This document shows positions 9,500 to 18,531 of a stretch of DNA of 64,000 bases, in pieces. Origin of the DNA: Laedolimicola ammoniilytica (GTDB lineage Bacteria; Bacillota; Clostridia; Lachnospirales; Lachnospiraceae); the NCBI RefSeq assembly GCF_025567165.1, contig NZ_JAOQKC010000005.1:1-64000 (forward strand), written 5' to 3'. Position numbers and translations under genes: made by a program. Positions within the stretch are counted from its first letter, which is position 1; each line of letters opens with the position of its first letter. The notes beneath the pieces are model-generated. The model did no database searches. It was given only the letters and a program-made list of their open reading frames with translations, and had not been told where the DNA came from.

Positions 9500-11209
9500 T
9501 CAGCGCTTGATTGTCATTACCTTACGCATATAACATCCACCATCATAATGCGCAATACAATGACCGCATCTTACACATTTATCATCTTTGATTTTATATG
9601 AAACCAATCCTGACCTGTCTGTTTTGATCGCAATCGCACTATATTTACATGCACTTTCACATCCCAGGCATCCCATGCACATCTGATATTTTGTAATTTG
9701 ATTTTTCACCTTATCTTCTACTGCTTTCATGCTCTTGCTATGTCCAGCGGTCTTGCTCAAAATGCTAACTTTTAAAGTAGTCTGTCCTAGTTTTCCCTGA
9801 AGCTTTAATTGAAGATTTCCGTTACGATCAACTACAAAAACTTCTCCCAATCTTTCATTTCCAAGACTCTTATTGATATATCCAAACGGCTTGAACAATT
9901 CATAAAGTTCTTCACTTATCGGTCGTTGCAATTCAAAGTTTAAAGCATTTTCTTGAAGAGCACACGGTTTAAATGTCAAAACAGAAGTCTGAGAATACTC
10001 AAGGCCATTCCCTCCCTGACGTGCCTTCCAATTTCCTTCATCTACATACACTTCCGGATCTGGTTTCCCAATCTTTTTTGCAAACTCCACCAGTAATGTG
10101 TGCCATTTTTCATATTGTTCCGGCATATATATTTGGGACAGAAAGCCAGACCAGTCACTGTTATTTGGACAACACCAGCAGCCGACTCTTGTATACCCCA
10201 GCCGATATGCGCTGTTAAAATCTATTCCCGTTGTCAATAGATACAACCACACATCAAAATCTGTCCAGTCTATGATCGGAGAAACTGTTTTTTGAGTTGC
10301 AATTTTAGGGCTATCCGATTCTCGATCATATTTATTTCGTGAACTAGACTCACTTCTACGTATGCCATAAAAAGTAAGAATTTTCTTTTTTCCTTTAAAC
10401 AACGTCTGAATTCTTCTCTGGATAGCACCTGTTTTAAAAATAGTACAGCACCATCTCATAACTCTGGATGGCGGTCCAAGTTGTTCGCAAAGCTCCTCAA
10501 AATTTTTATCCTTATTTTTCGCTGTATCAACCAGCGTCTTGGGATGTTCCTTTCTGAAACGCTTAACATATTCTTTAGATTCTGGAAATTCCAATGTAGT
10601 ATCGCCATATAAGTGCAAGATTTCCTGTGTTCCCAACGCTCGCATGACAAGTTCGGAAACCACCGTACTATCTTTACCTCCACTAAAAGATACAAACATT
10701 TCTGTCAAAGCTGCATTTTCTGCCTTAGTACGAATATATTCCATTGCTTCCTTTGAAATATAATCGTAACGTTTCTGGTTTGCTGTCACAAATTTTTTGA
10801 TATTGGCCTCAAACACATCATACGAATTTTCAGAAGATAATTGTGTTAATTGTTTACGGATTTCTTTTGCATCTAGTTTTTTTGTCTGACTAACTGTAAA
10901 TTTAATTTTTTTACCATCTGCATAATAGTGGTTGCCTGAAGCATTCCAGACAGACGCATCTTTATATTTAAACGGTTCTCCAATCATAATTTCAAGCAGA
11001 AGTCGTTCTTCCGGAAATACTGGTCTTAAATCGCCGCCTATTCTATGCGCTTTTTTTGCACAAATTGGGCAGATTTCTTCAAACAATGGGATATTACAGT
11101 CATCACACCAATAAATAGTTGAGCTTTCTAATTCTGTGCGTTCCTTGCAAATCGGACATTCTGACCGTTCTGTATTTACATTGCATTTCCTACAAATATA
11201 CTTTATCAT
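9500..11209 (-). CDS. PAPS-reductase-family ATP-pyrophosphatase with zinc ribbons and C-terminal ferredoxin domain
   Basis: About 569 residues from the ATG at 11209. Two zinc ribbons open the protein (CRKC...CPIC and CDDC...CPIC within the first 60 residues). A PP-loop SFSGGKDST lies near 182. RWCCTIFK (about 265) and GCWCCPNN (about 345) supply further cysteines, and the C-terminus has a ferredoxin pair, CMGCLGCESAC and CVRCGHC. This layout matches a known but poorly characterised clostridial/archaeal family of PAPS-reductase-like proteins. In context it is a second DndC-like sulfur or adenylyl-transfer enzyme beside a complete dnd set. It could instead serve tRNA thiolation or sulfate reduction; I favour a defence role only from location. 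Confidence 0.8.
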   Translation of the reverse strand: MIKYICRKCNVNTERSECPICKERTELESSTIYWCDDCNIPLFEEICPICAKKAHRIGGDLRPVFPEERLLLEIMIGEPFKYKDASVWNASGNHYYADGKKIKFTVSQTKKLDAKEIRKQLTQLSSENSYDVFEANIKKFVTANQKRYDYISKEAMEYIRTKAENAALTEMFVSFSGGKDSTVVSELVMRALGTQEILHLYGDTTLEFPESKEYVKRFRKEHPKTLVDTAKNKDKNFEELCEQLGPPSRVMRWCCTIFKTGAIQRRIQTLFKGKKKILTFYGIRRSESSSRNKYDRESDSPKIATQKTVSPIIDWTDFDVWLYLLTTGIDFNSAYRLGYTRVGCWCCPNNSDWSGFLSQIYMPEQYEKWHTLLVEFAKKIGKPDPEVYVDEGNWKARQGGNGLEYSQTSVLTFKPCALQENALNFELQRPISEELYELFKPFGYINKSLGNERLGEVFVVDRNGNLQLKLQGKLGQTTLKVSILSKTAGHSKSMKAVEDKVKNQITKYQMCMGCLGCESACKYSAIAIKTDRSGLVSYKIKDDKCVRCGHCIAHYDGGCYMRKVMTIKR

Positions 11210-11496
11210 TTTTTCTCTTTCAATAAATGTAATTTTTACTTTTAAGGTGTTCAAATATTACCTTTATTATATCTCATTTCTATATAAGGGGCAAAAGGAT
11301 CTTGCATTTTACATCAAAAAGGCCAGAGTACTTTTGCATGAAAAGCAGCCAACCTATTTTTCATAGACTAACTGCTTAAATCTCCGGTTCCATATTTAAT
11401 TTTAATATTCCGAAGCATCTTCTGTCTGACTTAACTGTTTATGATCATCACGCCCACTATACATAATCCACACCACAAATGTCAAAAATGATTACG

Positions 11497-11538
11497 CCCT
11501 ATTATACCCTTGATTTCACGGGTATAATAGGGTATAAT
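11497..11538 (+). promoter_or_regulatory. Promoter embedded in a 13-bp perfect inverted repeat
   Basis: CCCTATTATACCC (11497-11509) and its exact complement GGGTATAATAGGG (11520-11532) are separated by 10 bases. TTGATT (11510-11515) is 17 bases from TATAAT (11533-11538), so the inverted repeat covers the whole promoter of the ATPase gene. This is the expected layout for an operator. The 11210-11575 interval otherwise holds no gene. Confidence 0.7.
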
Positions 11539-11575
11539 TCTGTGTAGAATATTATCGATGAATAGGAGGTGCACT

Positions 11576-13363
11576 ATGGAATTATTCGAAATGCAGGAAC
11601 GGGCAGCGGAGTTGGAGCAACAAATTTCTGCTTTGCCTGCCGGTTCTATTACGAAGAAAACCGTTAATGGGAAGGAATACTTCTACCATCGTTGGACGGA
11701 AAACAAGAAGCGGCGGGAGAAGTATATTTCTGCAGATGAATTGGCGGATTTCCGTGCGCAGATCGAGCGGCGGAAGGCGTTAGAGCAGGAGCTGAAGGCA
11801 CTGAAGAGGCAACTTCCCCAAACAAAAGCCGTAGATACTTCTACCTTTACAACCAACATCCGCATCGGTGATGCGCTGCGTTCCTTTGCGGCACCTGTCC
11901 GCGGCTATCGCAAACGCGAGTGCTTCCGGCAGCTGCACGATTTTGTCTACAGTGAGCCACGGGACAAGGTATTTATTCTCTACGGCCTGCGCCGGACGGG
12001 AAAAACTACCATGATCCGACAGATTTTTGCGGAGATGAGCGACGCAGAACTAACGAAAGCGGCGTTCATTCAGATTACCGCAAGAGATACGCTGGCAAAT
12101 GTGAACCGTGACCTCAAAGCGTTGGAAGCGCAAGGTTTTCGTTATGTGTTCCTCGATGAAGTAACGCTGATGGAAGATTTCATTGAGGGCGCAGCGCTGT
12201 TCTCTGACGTGTTTGCAGCCTGCGGTATGAAGATCACGCTCTCCGGCACAGACTCGCTGGGCTTCCTCTTTGCCGAGGACGAGCAACTCTATGACCGCTG
12301 CATCCTGCTGCACACCACCTTCATCCCTTACAGGGAGTTTGAATCCGTCCTCGGCATCCATGGCATCGACGAGTATATCCGCTACGGCGGCACTATGAGC
12401 CTCGGCGGCGTCCACTACAACGAAACCTCCACATTTGCCAGCAAGGAAAGTGCCGACGAATATGTGGACACAGCCATCGCACGCAACATCCAGCATTCAC
12501 TGCGCTGCTATCAGTATGAGGGACATTTCCGCCATCTGCGAGACTTGTATGATAAAAATGAACTGACCAGTGCCATCAACCGCGTGGTGGAGGATATCAA
12601 CCACCGCTTCACGCTGGAGGTGCTGACGCAGAATTGGAAGTCTCATGATCTTGGCATTTCCGCCAGCAATTTGCGCCGTGACCGCGAAAATCCCACAGAC
12701 ATCCTTGACCGCATTGACCTTGCAACTGTCACAGATAGTCTGCGAAAGCTACTGGAGATCCGCAACAAGACAGAACAGACCATAAAACTGGACGATGTTC
12801 ATGCGGCAGAGATCAAAGAGTATCTGGATCTGCTGGATCTGACACAGAAAATTGATGTGCTGCACCTGCCGGATGTCAGCACGGTGTCCAGCCGCACAGT
12901 GATTGCACAACCAGGTCTGCGTTATGCGCAGGCGGATGCGCTAATCCGCAGTCTGCTGCTGGATGAGACGTTCAGTGCATTGTCTCTGGCAGAGCGCACC
13001 GTCGCGCAGGAGCGCATTTTGACCGAGATCAAAGGTCGGATGCTGGAGGACATCGTCCTGCTGGAAACCAAGCTGTCGAACCCCAAAAAGCAGGTATTTG
13101 TCCTGCAATTCCCCGTGGGCGAATTTGATATGGTGGTGTTTGACCCGGAAGCAGGTTCCTGCCGGATTTTCGAGATCAAGCACAGCGAGGAAGCCGTCCC
13201 ACAGCAGTATCGCCATCTGATCGATGTGGAAAAATGCGCACAGACGGAGCACCGTTATGGCCCGATCACCGGAAAGTTTGTCCTTTATCGTGGAGAAAGC
13301 CAAGTGATAGATAGCATTCAGTATCAGAATGTGGAAGAATATCTGCAGAGCCTTGCATCATAA
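11576..13363 (+). CDS. AAA ATPase with C-terminal PD-(D/E)XK-like (DUF4143-type) domain
   Basis: A 595-residue protein starting at 11576 behind AGGAGGTGCACT. Residues 1-85 are a charged coiled region with a KKTVNGKEYFYHRW segment also common in mobile-element proteins. Walker A is GLRRTGKTT near 145, Walker B YVFLDEV near 195. Near the C-terminus GEFDMVVFD followed by FEIKHS gives the D-x(n)-ExK pattern of the nuclease fold often joined to this ATPase class (with a DUF4143-like segment between). Such ATPases are common solitary accessory genes thought to be defence or stress-related; the actual function is unknown. A 13-bp hairpin follows the stop codon. Confidence 0.75.
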   Translation: MELFEMQERAAELEQQISALPAGSITKKTVNGKEYFYHRWTENKKRREKYISADELADFRAQIERRKALEQELKALKRQLPQTKAVDTSTFTTNIRIGDALRSFAAPVRGYRKRECFRQLHDFVYSEPRDKVFILYGLRRTGKTTMIRQIFAEMSDAELTKAAFIQITARDTLANVNRDLKALEAQGFRYVFLDEVTLMEDFIEGAALFSDVFAACGMKITLSGTDSLGFLFAEDEQLYDRCILLHTTFIPYREFESVLGIHGIDEYIRYGGTMSLGGVHYNETSTFASKESADEYVDTAIARNIQHSLRCYQYEGHFRHLRDLYDKNELTSAINRVVEDINHRFTLEVLTQNWKSHDLGISASNLRRDRENPTDILDRIDLATVTDSLRKLLEIRNKTEQTIKLDDVHAAEIKEYLDLLDLTQKIDVLHLPDVSTVSSRTVIAQPGLRYAQADALIRSLLLDETFSALSLAERTVAQERILTEIKGRMLEDIVLLETKLSNPKKQVFVLQFPVGEFDMVVFDPEAGSCRIFEIKHSEEAVPQQYRHLIDVEKCAQTEHRYGPITGKFVLYRGESQVIDSIQYQNVEEYLQSLAS

Positions 13364-13382
13364 CGATGCAATAGGGACTCGT

Positions 13383-13414
13383 ACAGCCTCCGGTTAAAAC
13401 CAACCGGAGGCTGT
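13383..13414 (+). terminator. 13-bp hairpin after the ATPase gene
   Basis: ACAGCCTCCGGTT and its perfect complement flank a 6-base loop. The T-tract is weak, so efficiency as an intrinsic terminator is uncertain. Confidence 0.55.
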
Positions 13415-13525
13415 CGATTTGCCCCCCTGTTGAGCAACTTTTTTCTCAAAAACAAAGGAGACCAGAACCCTCTCGCTCTAATCTCCTTTAATCTCTATCA
13501 ATCCTATACTAAATTTTATTGATTC

Positions 13526-14203
13526 CTAGTACAGCTTCGCTCCCGCCGGAATATGATTATCCACCATCAGCAGATGCAGTTCTTCGTCCTCAGAATTCTT
13601 CAGATTATTCACTGCTGAAAGCAGCATTCCGCAGGACTCAATGCCCATCATCTTACGTGGCGGCAGGTTGGTGATCGCAATCAGGGTCTTGCCAACCAGC
13701 TCTTCCGGCTCATAGTAAGCGTGGATTCCGCTGAGGATTGTACGGTCTGTCCCTGTTCCGTCATCCAATGTGAACTGAAGAAGCTTCTTGCTCTTCGGTA
13801 CTGCAATACACTCTTTTACCTTAACGGCACGGAAATCAGACTTGCTGAAGGTGTCGAAGTCTACCTGCTCCTCGAACAGCGGCTCTACCTTTACGTTAGA
13901 GAAGTCGATCTTCTCGTTCGGAGTGAAGAAGCCGTTGTTGTCGCCAGCGGGCGCTGCTTCTGAAGTCTCACCGTCTGCGGACTTGGATGCGGCTCCGCCC
14001 AGGGTCTTCATGGTCGGGAGCAAAATTCGGCTCCCTTCATCCTGTTCCATGCCGCTCTGTAAGGGTTCAAAACCCGCACAATACTCGATTCGTGAAATTT
14101 TTTTCATTCGTCTCGTGTCCTCTTGTGCCATCCTTTTCGCTTCAAAAGTTGTAGAAAAGTTGTAGAAAGTTGTAGTGCGCCTGTTATGGCATATCGCTGG
14201 CAT
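13526..14203 (-). pseudogene. metG: 3' fragment of methionyl-tRNA synthetase (tRNA-binding domain only)
   Basis: The last about 125 residues are a clear EMAP/CsaA-type tRNA-binding domain as found at the C-terminus of MetG: VDFDTFSKSDFRAVKVKE, LQFTLDDGTGTDRTILSGI, LVGKTLIAITNLPPRKMMGIES, ending GAKLY. The catalytic Rossmann fold with HIGH and KMSKS motifs is absent. The upstream in-frame sequence (to 14203) is unlike MetG and lacks a convincing ribosome site, so it is probably fused flanking DNA. It may mark an ancient insertion next to, or a 3' end carried by, a mobile element. A stand-alone CsaA-like chaperone is less likely because of the linker sequence before the domain. Confidence 0.75.
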
Positions 14204-14287
14204 AGAAATGGCAAAAATTTGCTGCGTTACTCAGGATGCTATATCTAACATGATCTCTACACAAAGAACGGCTTGATCGTTTAACCG

Positions 14288-14313
14288 CAGACGCATACAT
14301 TATTATATAATAA
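14288..14313. promoter_or_regulatory. CAGACGCATA site beside a 14-bp AT palindrome
   Basis: CAGACGCATA (14288-14297) is the exact reverse complement of bases 23051-23060 in the repeat cluster between virB4 and the DUF5697 gene. TTATTATATAATAA (14300-14313) is a perfect palindrome beside it, about 100 bases before the first transfer-region gene. This could be a regulator, partition or origin-melting site. Confidence 0.35.
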
Positions 14314-14410
14314 CCTTCAATTCAATCTAAGTCAACGATTTTATCGAAACATTTTATTACTTTTATTGCCCCACCTTTAATACATAATACATAATAAAGA
14401 GGAGACTGTC

Positions 14411-15571
14411 ATGCCAGAATACCAACTTCAAATTAAACAAGTGGTAGATTACCCACGATGCCGGATTTATCGTGAGTTCATCCACAAACTGATCAACGAC
14501 CGGAGCATCCGCATAAACGGAGGCTCCGGCCTTTTTCATTTTACTGTACTTTGCAGCTATGCAAACTTCCGCACCTCATATCGCCGTATTGACGGGATCA
14601 GTTATACAGTCTCGCCCGGCGAATGGGTGTGCACCGTCAAGGAACTGTCTTGCTGGTTCCGCACCCGCTTTCATCGGCAGGCGCTGTCCATGCTGGATAC
14701 CCTTCAGAAGCAGCACTTGATTTCCTATACACTGCTGGGCCGTGGCAATGTAGTAAAATATAAAATCCTCCACTGGGCCCGCCACAATTCCGCACTGGAG
14801 TACAATGCCCCATGCCAAAAGGATACCGGTTTTTTCTTCCTGCCAGTCTCTGTTGCCCTGGAACTGGTCAGCTCTGCCCGCTGCTCTGAAATGGACATCG
14901 TTCTGGATCTGTGGGTATCCGCTGTCTACAACGATACGCAGGTGCAGGGGTCAGAGGTCGGCCCGGTAGCCTACTTTCGCAATGGTACAGGAAACCCGTT
15001 GGTCAGTTATACCGAACTCTCCTGCCGCTGGGGGCTGTCACGCGCTACCGTATGCCGGATACTGAAAAAGCTGGACGGTCTTGGGTATATCTCTATCATG
15101 TCGTTTCCCGGCCGGCATGGAAGCGTGATCTACCTGCAGAACTACCTATCCACCATGTTTGAGATTTCCGATGTTTTAATCGACAAGGAGGAAGTTGCCA
15201 TGACCTTAAACATTCATCTGGAGCTTCCGGAAACTGCTGAAACCGAAGAGAGCCATTCCATCTCTGAGCATGAGATCATTGTTTCGGATGCACTTTCCAG
15301 CGTTTCAAAATCGCACATTGAAACGATACTCCGCAAGATGGCTGACATCCTATCTACGCAAGGGATTTCCTGCTTTTCTTGCCCGCTCTCCCGCTATAAG
15401 TTATATCCCTTATCGGACGACTGCTGGGAAGAGTTGATTCCGCGTGCGCGAGGGAAATCCACAGCCCACTTTGGTCTGACCATCCTCTGCGGCACAAACA
15501 CTTCAATCGCCACTTTTGAACTTACACTCACTCCCTTTGAGGAGCACGAAAATAGGAGGAACTTGAAATGA
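14411..15571 (+). CDS. Winged-helix replication/regulatory protein heading the transfer region
   Basis: A 386-residue protein with a GAGGAG ribosome site. It shows two helix-turn-helix-like segments: residues about 60-115 (SPGEWVCTVKELSCWFRTRFHRQALSMLDTL) and 200-235 (VSYTELSCRWGLSRATVCRILKKLDGLGYI). The arrangement resembles plasmid/ICE replication-initiator or MarR-like winged-helix proteins seen at the head of clostridial element modules. The C-terminal 130 residues are poorly conserved in appearance. It overlaps the next gene by ATGA. Whether it starts replication or only regulates transcription cannot be told from sequence. Confidence 0.55.
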   Translation: MPEYQLQIKQVVDYPRCRIYREFIHKLINDRSIRINGGSGLFHFTVLCSYANFRTSYRRIDGISYTVSPGEWVCTVKELSCWFRTRFHRQALSMLDTLQKQHLISYTLLGRGNVVKYKILHWARHNSALEYNAPCQKDTGFFFLPVSVALELVSSARCSEMDIVLDLWVSAVYNDTQVQGSEVGPVAYFRNGTGNPLVSYTELSCRWGLSRATVCRILKKLDGLGYISIMSFPGRHGSVIYLQNYLSTMFEISDVLIDKEEVAMTLNIHLELPETAETEESHSISEHEIIVSDALSSVSKSHIETILRKMADILSTQGISCFSCPLSRYKLYPLSDDCWEELIPRARGKSTAHFGLTILCGTNTSIATFELTLTPFEEHENRRNLK

Positions 15572-16119
15572 GAAAATTTGTTGAACCTGATGTTGCTGAT
15601 AATCCCCTGTACCATGATACCTGGAAACTGCTGAAAAAATACCGGGATGTTGTGTGGAGTCTGGAGCTTTCTGTCCAGCATGTCCGCACCAAGTTTGAGA
15701 TCGAGTATGGCACCTCCATCGAGGATTTTCTGGATTCAGTCTATCTGGCCGGCGCCGATCTGGCCGGAAGTGACATTGAGCATCATGCCAAGTGCATTGA
15801 ACGCAGCCACAAAATGCTTAAGCTGCTGGATTCCGCAGTCGAATTGCTGCGTACCAAGCACAAAAACGGTGAGGCATATTACTGGCTGCTGTACTACTCC
15901 TTCCTCTCGCCCCAGCAGCTCAAAAATGTTGAGGAAATCATCGAGACCCTGCGGCCGCACATTCGTGACATCAGTTTCAGAACCTACTACCGCAAACGCC
16001 GGGAAGCTATTGAAGCCCTCAGTTCCGTCCTTTGGGGCTATACCTCCAAGGACAGTTTAGACATGCTGGAACAGTTCTTGCCAGAGACAAAATCACCTTC
16101 CGGACAATCGGGCAAATAA
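15568..16119 (+). CDS. Helical sigma/ArpU-like regulatory protein (hypothetical)
   Basis: A 183-residue, mostly helical protein translated from an ATGA overlap with the preceding gene, with AGGAGG upstream. The C-terminal segment (SFRTYYRKRREAIEALSSVLWGY) resembles the region-4-like helix-turn-helix of RinA/ArpU-type phage and ICE late regulators, but region 2 is not visible. It is probably a transcription regulator for the transfer genes that begin after two terminators downstream. The family assignment is tentative. Confidence 0.5.
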   Translation: MRKFVEPDVADNPLYHDTWKLLKKYRDVVWSLELSVQHVRTKFEIEYGTSIEDFLDSVYLAGADLAGSDIEHHAKCIERSHKMLKLLDSAVELLRTKHKNGEAYYWLLYYSFLSPQQLKNVEEIIETLRPHIRDISFRTYYRKRREAIEALSSVLWGYTSKDSLDMLEQFLPETKSPSGQSGK

Positions 16120-16231
16120 TTGGCACATTTCGGGAACAAAATTGGCATGGTTCTGCTCTTTCAGTGCAAATACCGATGTGTTAAACTGAATATGCTCAAA
16201 CTTGCACCCAAAACCGAACAGGACAGTAACG

Positions 16232-16319
16232 GCACCTTTCATCAGGGTGCTTTTTTGCTGCCCAGATGGCCGCCCGACCATTTGAAAGCCCACATTTGTT
16301 TTGACAGGTGTGGGTTTTT
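16232..16319 (+). terminator. Two tandem intrinsic terminators before the type IV secretion operon
   Basis: GGCACC(8 nt)GGGTGC followed by six Ts (16232-16256) and CCCACA(14 nt)TGTGGG followed by five Ts (16289-16319). Both lie in the 250-base gap before the pilin gene, so read-through transcription into the transfer operon should be blocked unless antitermination or a downstream promoter operates. Confidence 0.7.
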
Positions 16320-16369
16320 CTGTTCCCTATTGAGCATCAAAAAATCATTCAGAATTGGAGGATCGCAAA

Positions 16370-16771
16370 TTGAAGAAAACGAAAACCCCTCAAACTCCGC
16401 AGCTTCAGGAGCCGGATACCCAGTCCAAGCGCAGGCTTTCGCTGCCCAAAGTGGCTTACAGCGCCTTCCTGTGTGTGATGATGTCCATGATGTTCTGTCA
16501 GCCGGCTTATGCGGCAACAGATGTATGGACCAAGGCCAAAGAGATCATGCAGGATGTATACACCCAAATCCTTGCCATCTCCACTATCGCCGCCATCGTC
16601 ACTGCTTCGGTAGCCTTGCTGCTCATGAACTTCTCCCGTTCCGGACGGACGGTGGATGAAAGCCGCGCCTGGCTCAAACGAATCTGTATCACCTGGGCTA
16701 TCCTCAATGGCTTGGGCTTTATCATGGCGTATGTGACGCCGCTCTTTAGTGGCGGACAATGGACAGGCTGA
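16370..16771 (+). CDS. VirB2/TrbC-like conjugation pilin subunit
   Basis: About 133 residues from a TTG at 16370, seven bases after GGAGGA. A basic N-terminus (KKTKTPQTP) precedes a hydrophobic segment and the signal-peptidase site PAYA-A near residue 48; two more membrane spans follow (ILAISTIAAIVTASVALLL and ICITWAILNGLGFIMAYV) separated by a short basic loop. This is the TrbC/VirB2 topology. It begins the type IV secretion gene series and is followed 40 bases later by the VirB6-like gene. Confidence 0.75.
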   Translation: MKKTKTPQTPQLQEPDTQSKRRLSLPKVAYSAFLCVMMSMMFCQPAYAATDVWTKAKEIMQDVYTQILAISTIAAIVTASVALLLMNFSRSGRTVDESRAWLKRICITWAILNGLGFIMAYVTPLFSGGQWTG

Positions 16772-16811
16772 TTGACCGTCTGATTGCTCGCCGGAAAGGA
16801 GGCTTGCATTT

Positions 16812-17522
16812 ATGGGCATTTTAGACGGCATAGTGGAATGGATCGCAGAACAGGTAATGGCCGGTCTTGATCTGGTGACCACATCGGTTTTGGGTGCGCT
16901 GGGCTGTGATATGGCTGTATTTCTGCGTTATTTTCCCGCAGCAGAGACTATGTACTCTGTTTTCGTGGCTCTGGCAATCGGGATCATCCTGCTCAACTGG
17001 GTCTGGCAGTTATTCAAAAACTTCGGTCTTGGCGCAGGTGTGGAAGCAGAAGACCCGGTAAAGCTGAGTATCCGTTCCGTTATTTTTATCCTGCTGACGC
17101 TCTTTTCAGATGAGATCGTCAATATTGTTCTTACCATCGGCGGCACCCCCTACCACTGGATCATGGAGTCCGACCTTCCTGCATTAAGCTTTGCAGACTT
17201 CAATTCCGTGATGCTGGTCATCATCGGTGTGTGTGCCAATGGGGCTGTGGCGCTGATTACCTTGATTTTGGTTCTCATCCTGGCCTGGAACTACCTAAAA
17301 CTTCTATTCGAGGCAGCCGAACGGTATGTGCTGCTCGGTGTACTGGTCTACACGGCTCCTGTGGCTTTTTCTATGGGCGCCAGCCAGACCACAGCAAACA
17401 TCTGGAAATCCTGGTGCCGGATGCTTGGCGGCCAAATTTTCCTATTGGTCATGAACGCCTGGTGCCTGCGCCTGTTCACAAGCATGGTGGGGTCCTTCCT
17501 TGCGAACCCGCTTTCGTTGTAA
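16812..17522 (+). CDS. VirB6/TrbL-like polytopic membrane protein
   Basis: 236 residues with about five to six hydrophobic spans and an N-terminal amphipathic helix (GILDGIVEWIAEQVMAGL) typical of Gram-positive VirB6-like channel proteins. The conserved-looking loop AERYVLLGVLVYTAPVAFSMGAS near residue 170 is characteristic of this group. AAAGGAGG precedes the start. It would form part of the inner-membrane channel of the mating apparatus together with the PrgI-VirB4 protein. Confidence 0.75.
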   Translation: MGILDGIVEWIAEQVMAGLDLVTTSVLGALGCDMAVFLRYFPAAETMYSVFVALAIGIILLNWVWQLFKNFGLGAGVEAEDPVKLSIRSVIFILLTLFSDEIVNIVLTIGGTPYHWIMESDLPALSFADFNSVMLVIIGVCANGAVALITLILVLILAWNYLKLLFEAAERYVLLGVLVYTAPVAFSMGASQTTANIWKSWCRMLGGQIFLLVMNAWCLRLFTSMVGSFLANPLSL

Positions 17523-17535
17523 GGAGGTCTTATCC

Positions 17536-18531
17536 TTGAAGAAACTCAAAAAATTTTTGTTTGCGGCCTTTACAGTCGCAATTCTCTCCTGCCTGTTCTG
17601 CCAGCCGGCTTTTGCCGCTATCTCCGAAAGCGATGTGCAAACTCAGGTAGACGCTGTGGGAAAAGAAGCCGTTTCCGGCAATGTGTTTATCTGGTTTCTC
17701 TGTGCTATCGGCTTTCTCAAAGTCGGCCAGAAAATCGATTCCTTCCTCTCCAGTCTTGGTGTCAATGTAGGACATACCGGCGGCAGCATGCTGGCTGAGG
17801 CTATGATCGCTGCCAGAGGCATCGGCGGCATCAAGAACTTTTCCAGTCACCACTTTGGCGGCGGGAGAAACAGCAGTTCCACCAATGTCAACGCAAACGG
17901 TAGTAAAGGCAGCGGCGGCTTTGGAGCAGGGTTTGCCAGCGGCGGTCTTGCTGGAGTGGTGAGCCGAAAAGTCACAAACAGCGCCATCAAAACAGCCACC
18001 ACAACTCCCGGCTCCAAGCCTTCCGGTCTTGGCAGTCTTTTAGGCGATGCTGCAGCCGGAGGGATCGGCGGCCATATGTACGCTTCTTCCGTTAGTAAGG
18101 GCGGCAATTTTGCCAACAATGTAATCGGCAGCGTAGCCACGGGCAGTATCAGCCAGATGGGTTCCATTTCCGGTGAAAAAGCCGCCGAAGCCCTGCACTC
18201 TTACATGGGATATGCGGCACTGGAATCCGGAGCTGAAAATGTTCCGACCTTCCAAAATGTCGAAATTGGCGGCGGCCGCATCACCGGCACAGAAGTGACT
18301 GCGGAACATCCCGAAGGCATCTCCTTTGGTATGTACCACGCAGACCAATATGTTGCCCCGGAAGGCCAGTACACCACCATTCATGCCGTGGATGGCACAG
18401 CATGGTATAAACAGTACGCTGTGGATGCTGTTGACAAATCGCCCTATATGGCTCCTGACGGTTCTATCGCTTTCAACGAGTCCATTGTCAAAAAGCTGCC
18501 TCCATCCCCGAAGAGAAAGGACAAGATATAA
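17536..18531 (+). CDS. Secreted Gly/Ser-rich conjugal transfer protein
   Basis: 331 residues from a TTG at 17536 following AAGGAGG. A signal peptide (KKLKKFLF, hydrophobic core, PAFA-A) is evident, then one membrane-like segment near residue 50 and a long Gly/Ser/Asn-rich region (about 90-230). It resembles the glycine-rich TrbL-type tail proteins in this gene position in clostridial ICEs. The C-terminal 100 residues look globular. It abuts the next gene without spacing. The exact role in the channel is unknown. Confidence 0.6.
   Translation: MKKLKKFLFAAFTVAILSCLFCQPAFAAISESDVQTQVDAVGKEAVSGNVFIWFLCAIGFLKVGQKIDSFLSSLGVNVGHTGGSMLAEAMIAARGIGGIKNFSSHHFGGGRNSSSTNVNANGSKGSGGFGAGFASGGLAGVVSRKVTNSAIKTATTTPGSKPSGLGSLLGDAAAGGIGGHMYASSVSKGGNFANNVIGSVATGSISQMGSISGEKAAEALHSYMGYAALESGAENVPTFQNVEIGGGRITGTEVTAEHPEGISFGMYHADQYVAPEGQYTTIHAVDGTAWYKQYAVDAVDKSPYMAPDGSIAFNESIVKKLPPSPKRKDKI

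Noticed and set aside
16120..16659. Plus-strand frame starting at a TTG before the VirB2-like gene
   Set aside because: Runs through two terminators and then overlaps the pilin gene in another frame.
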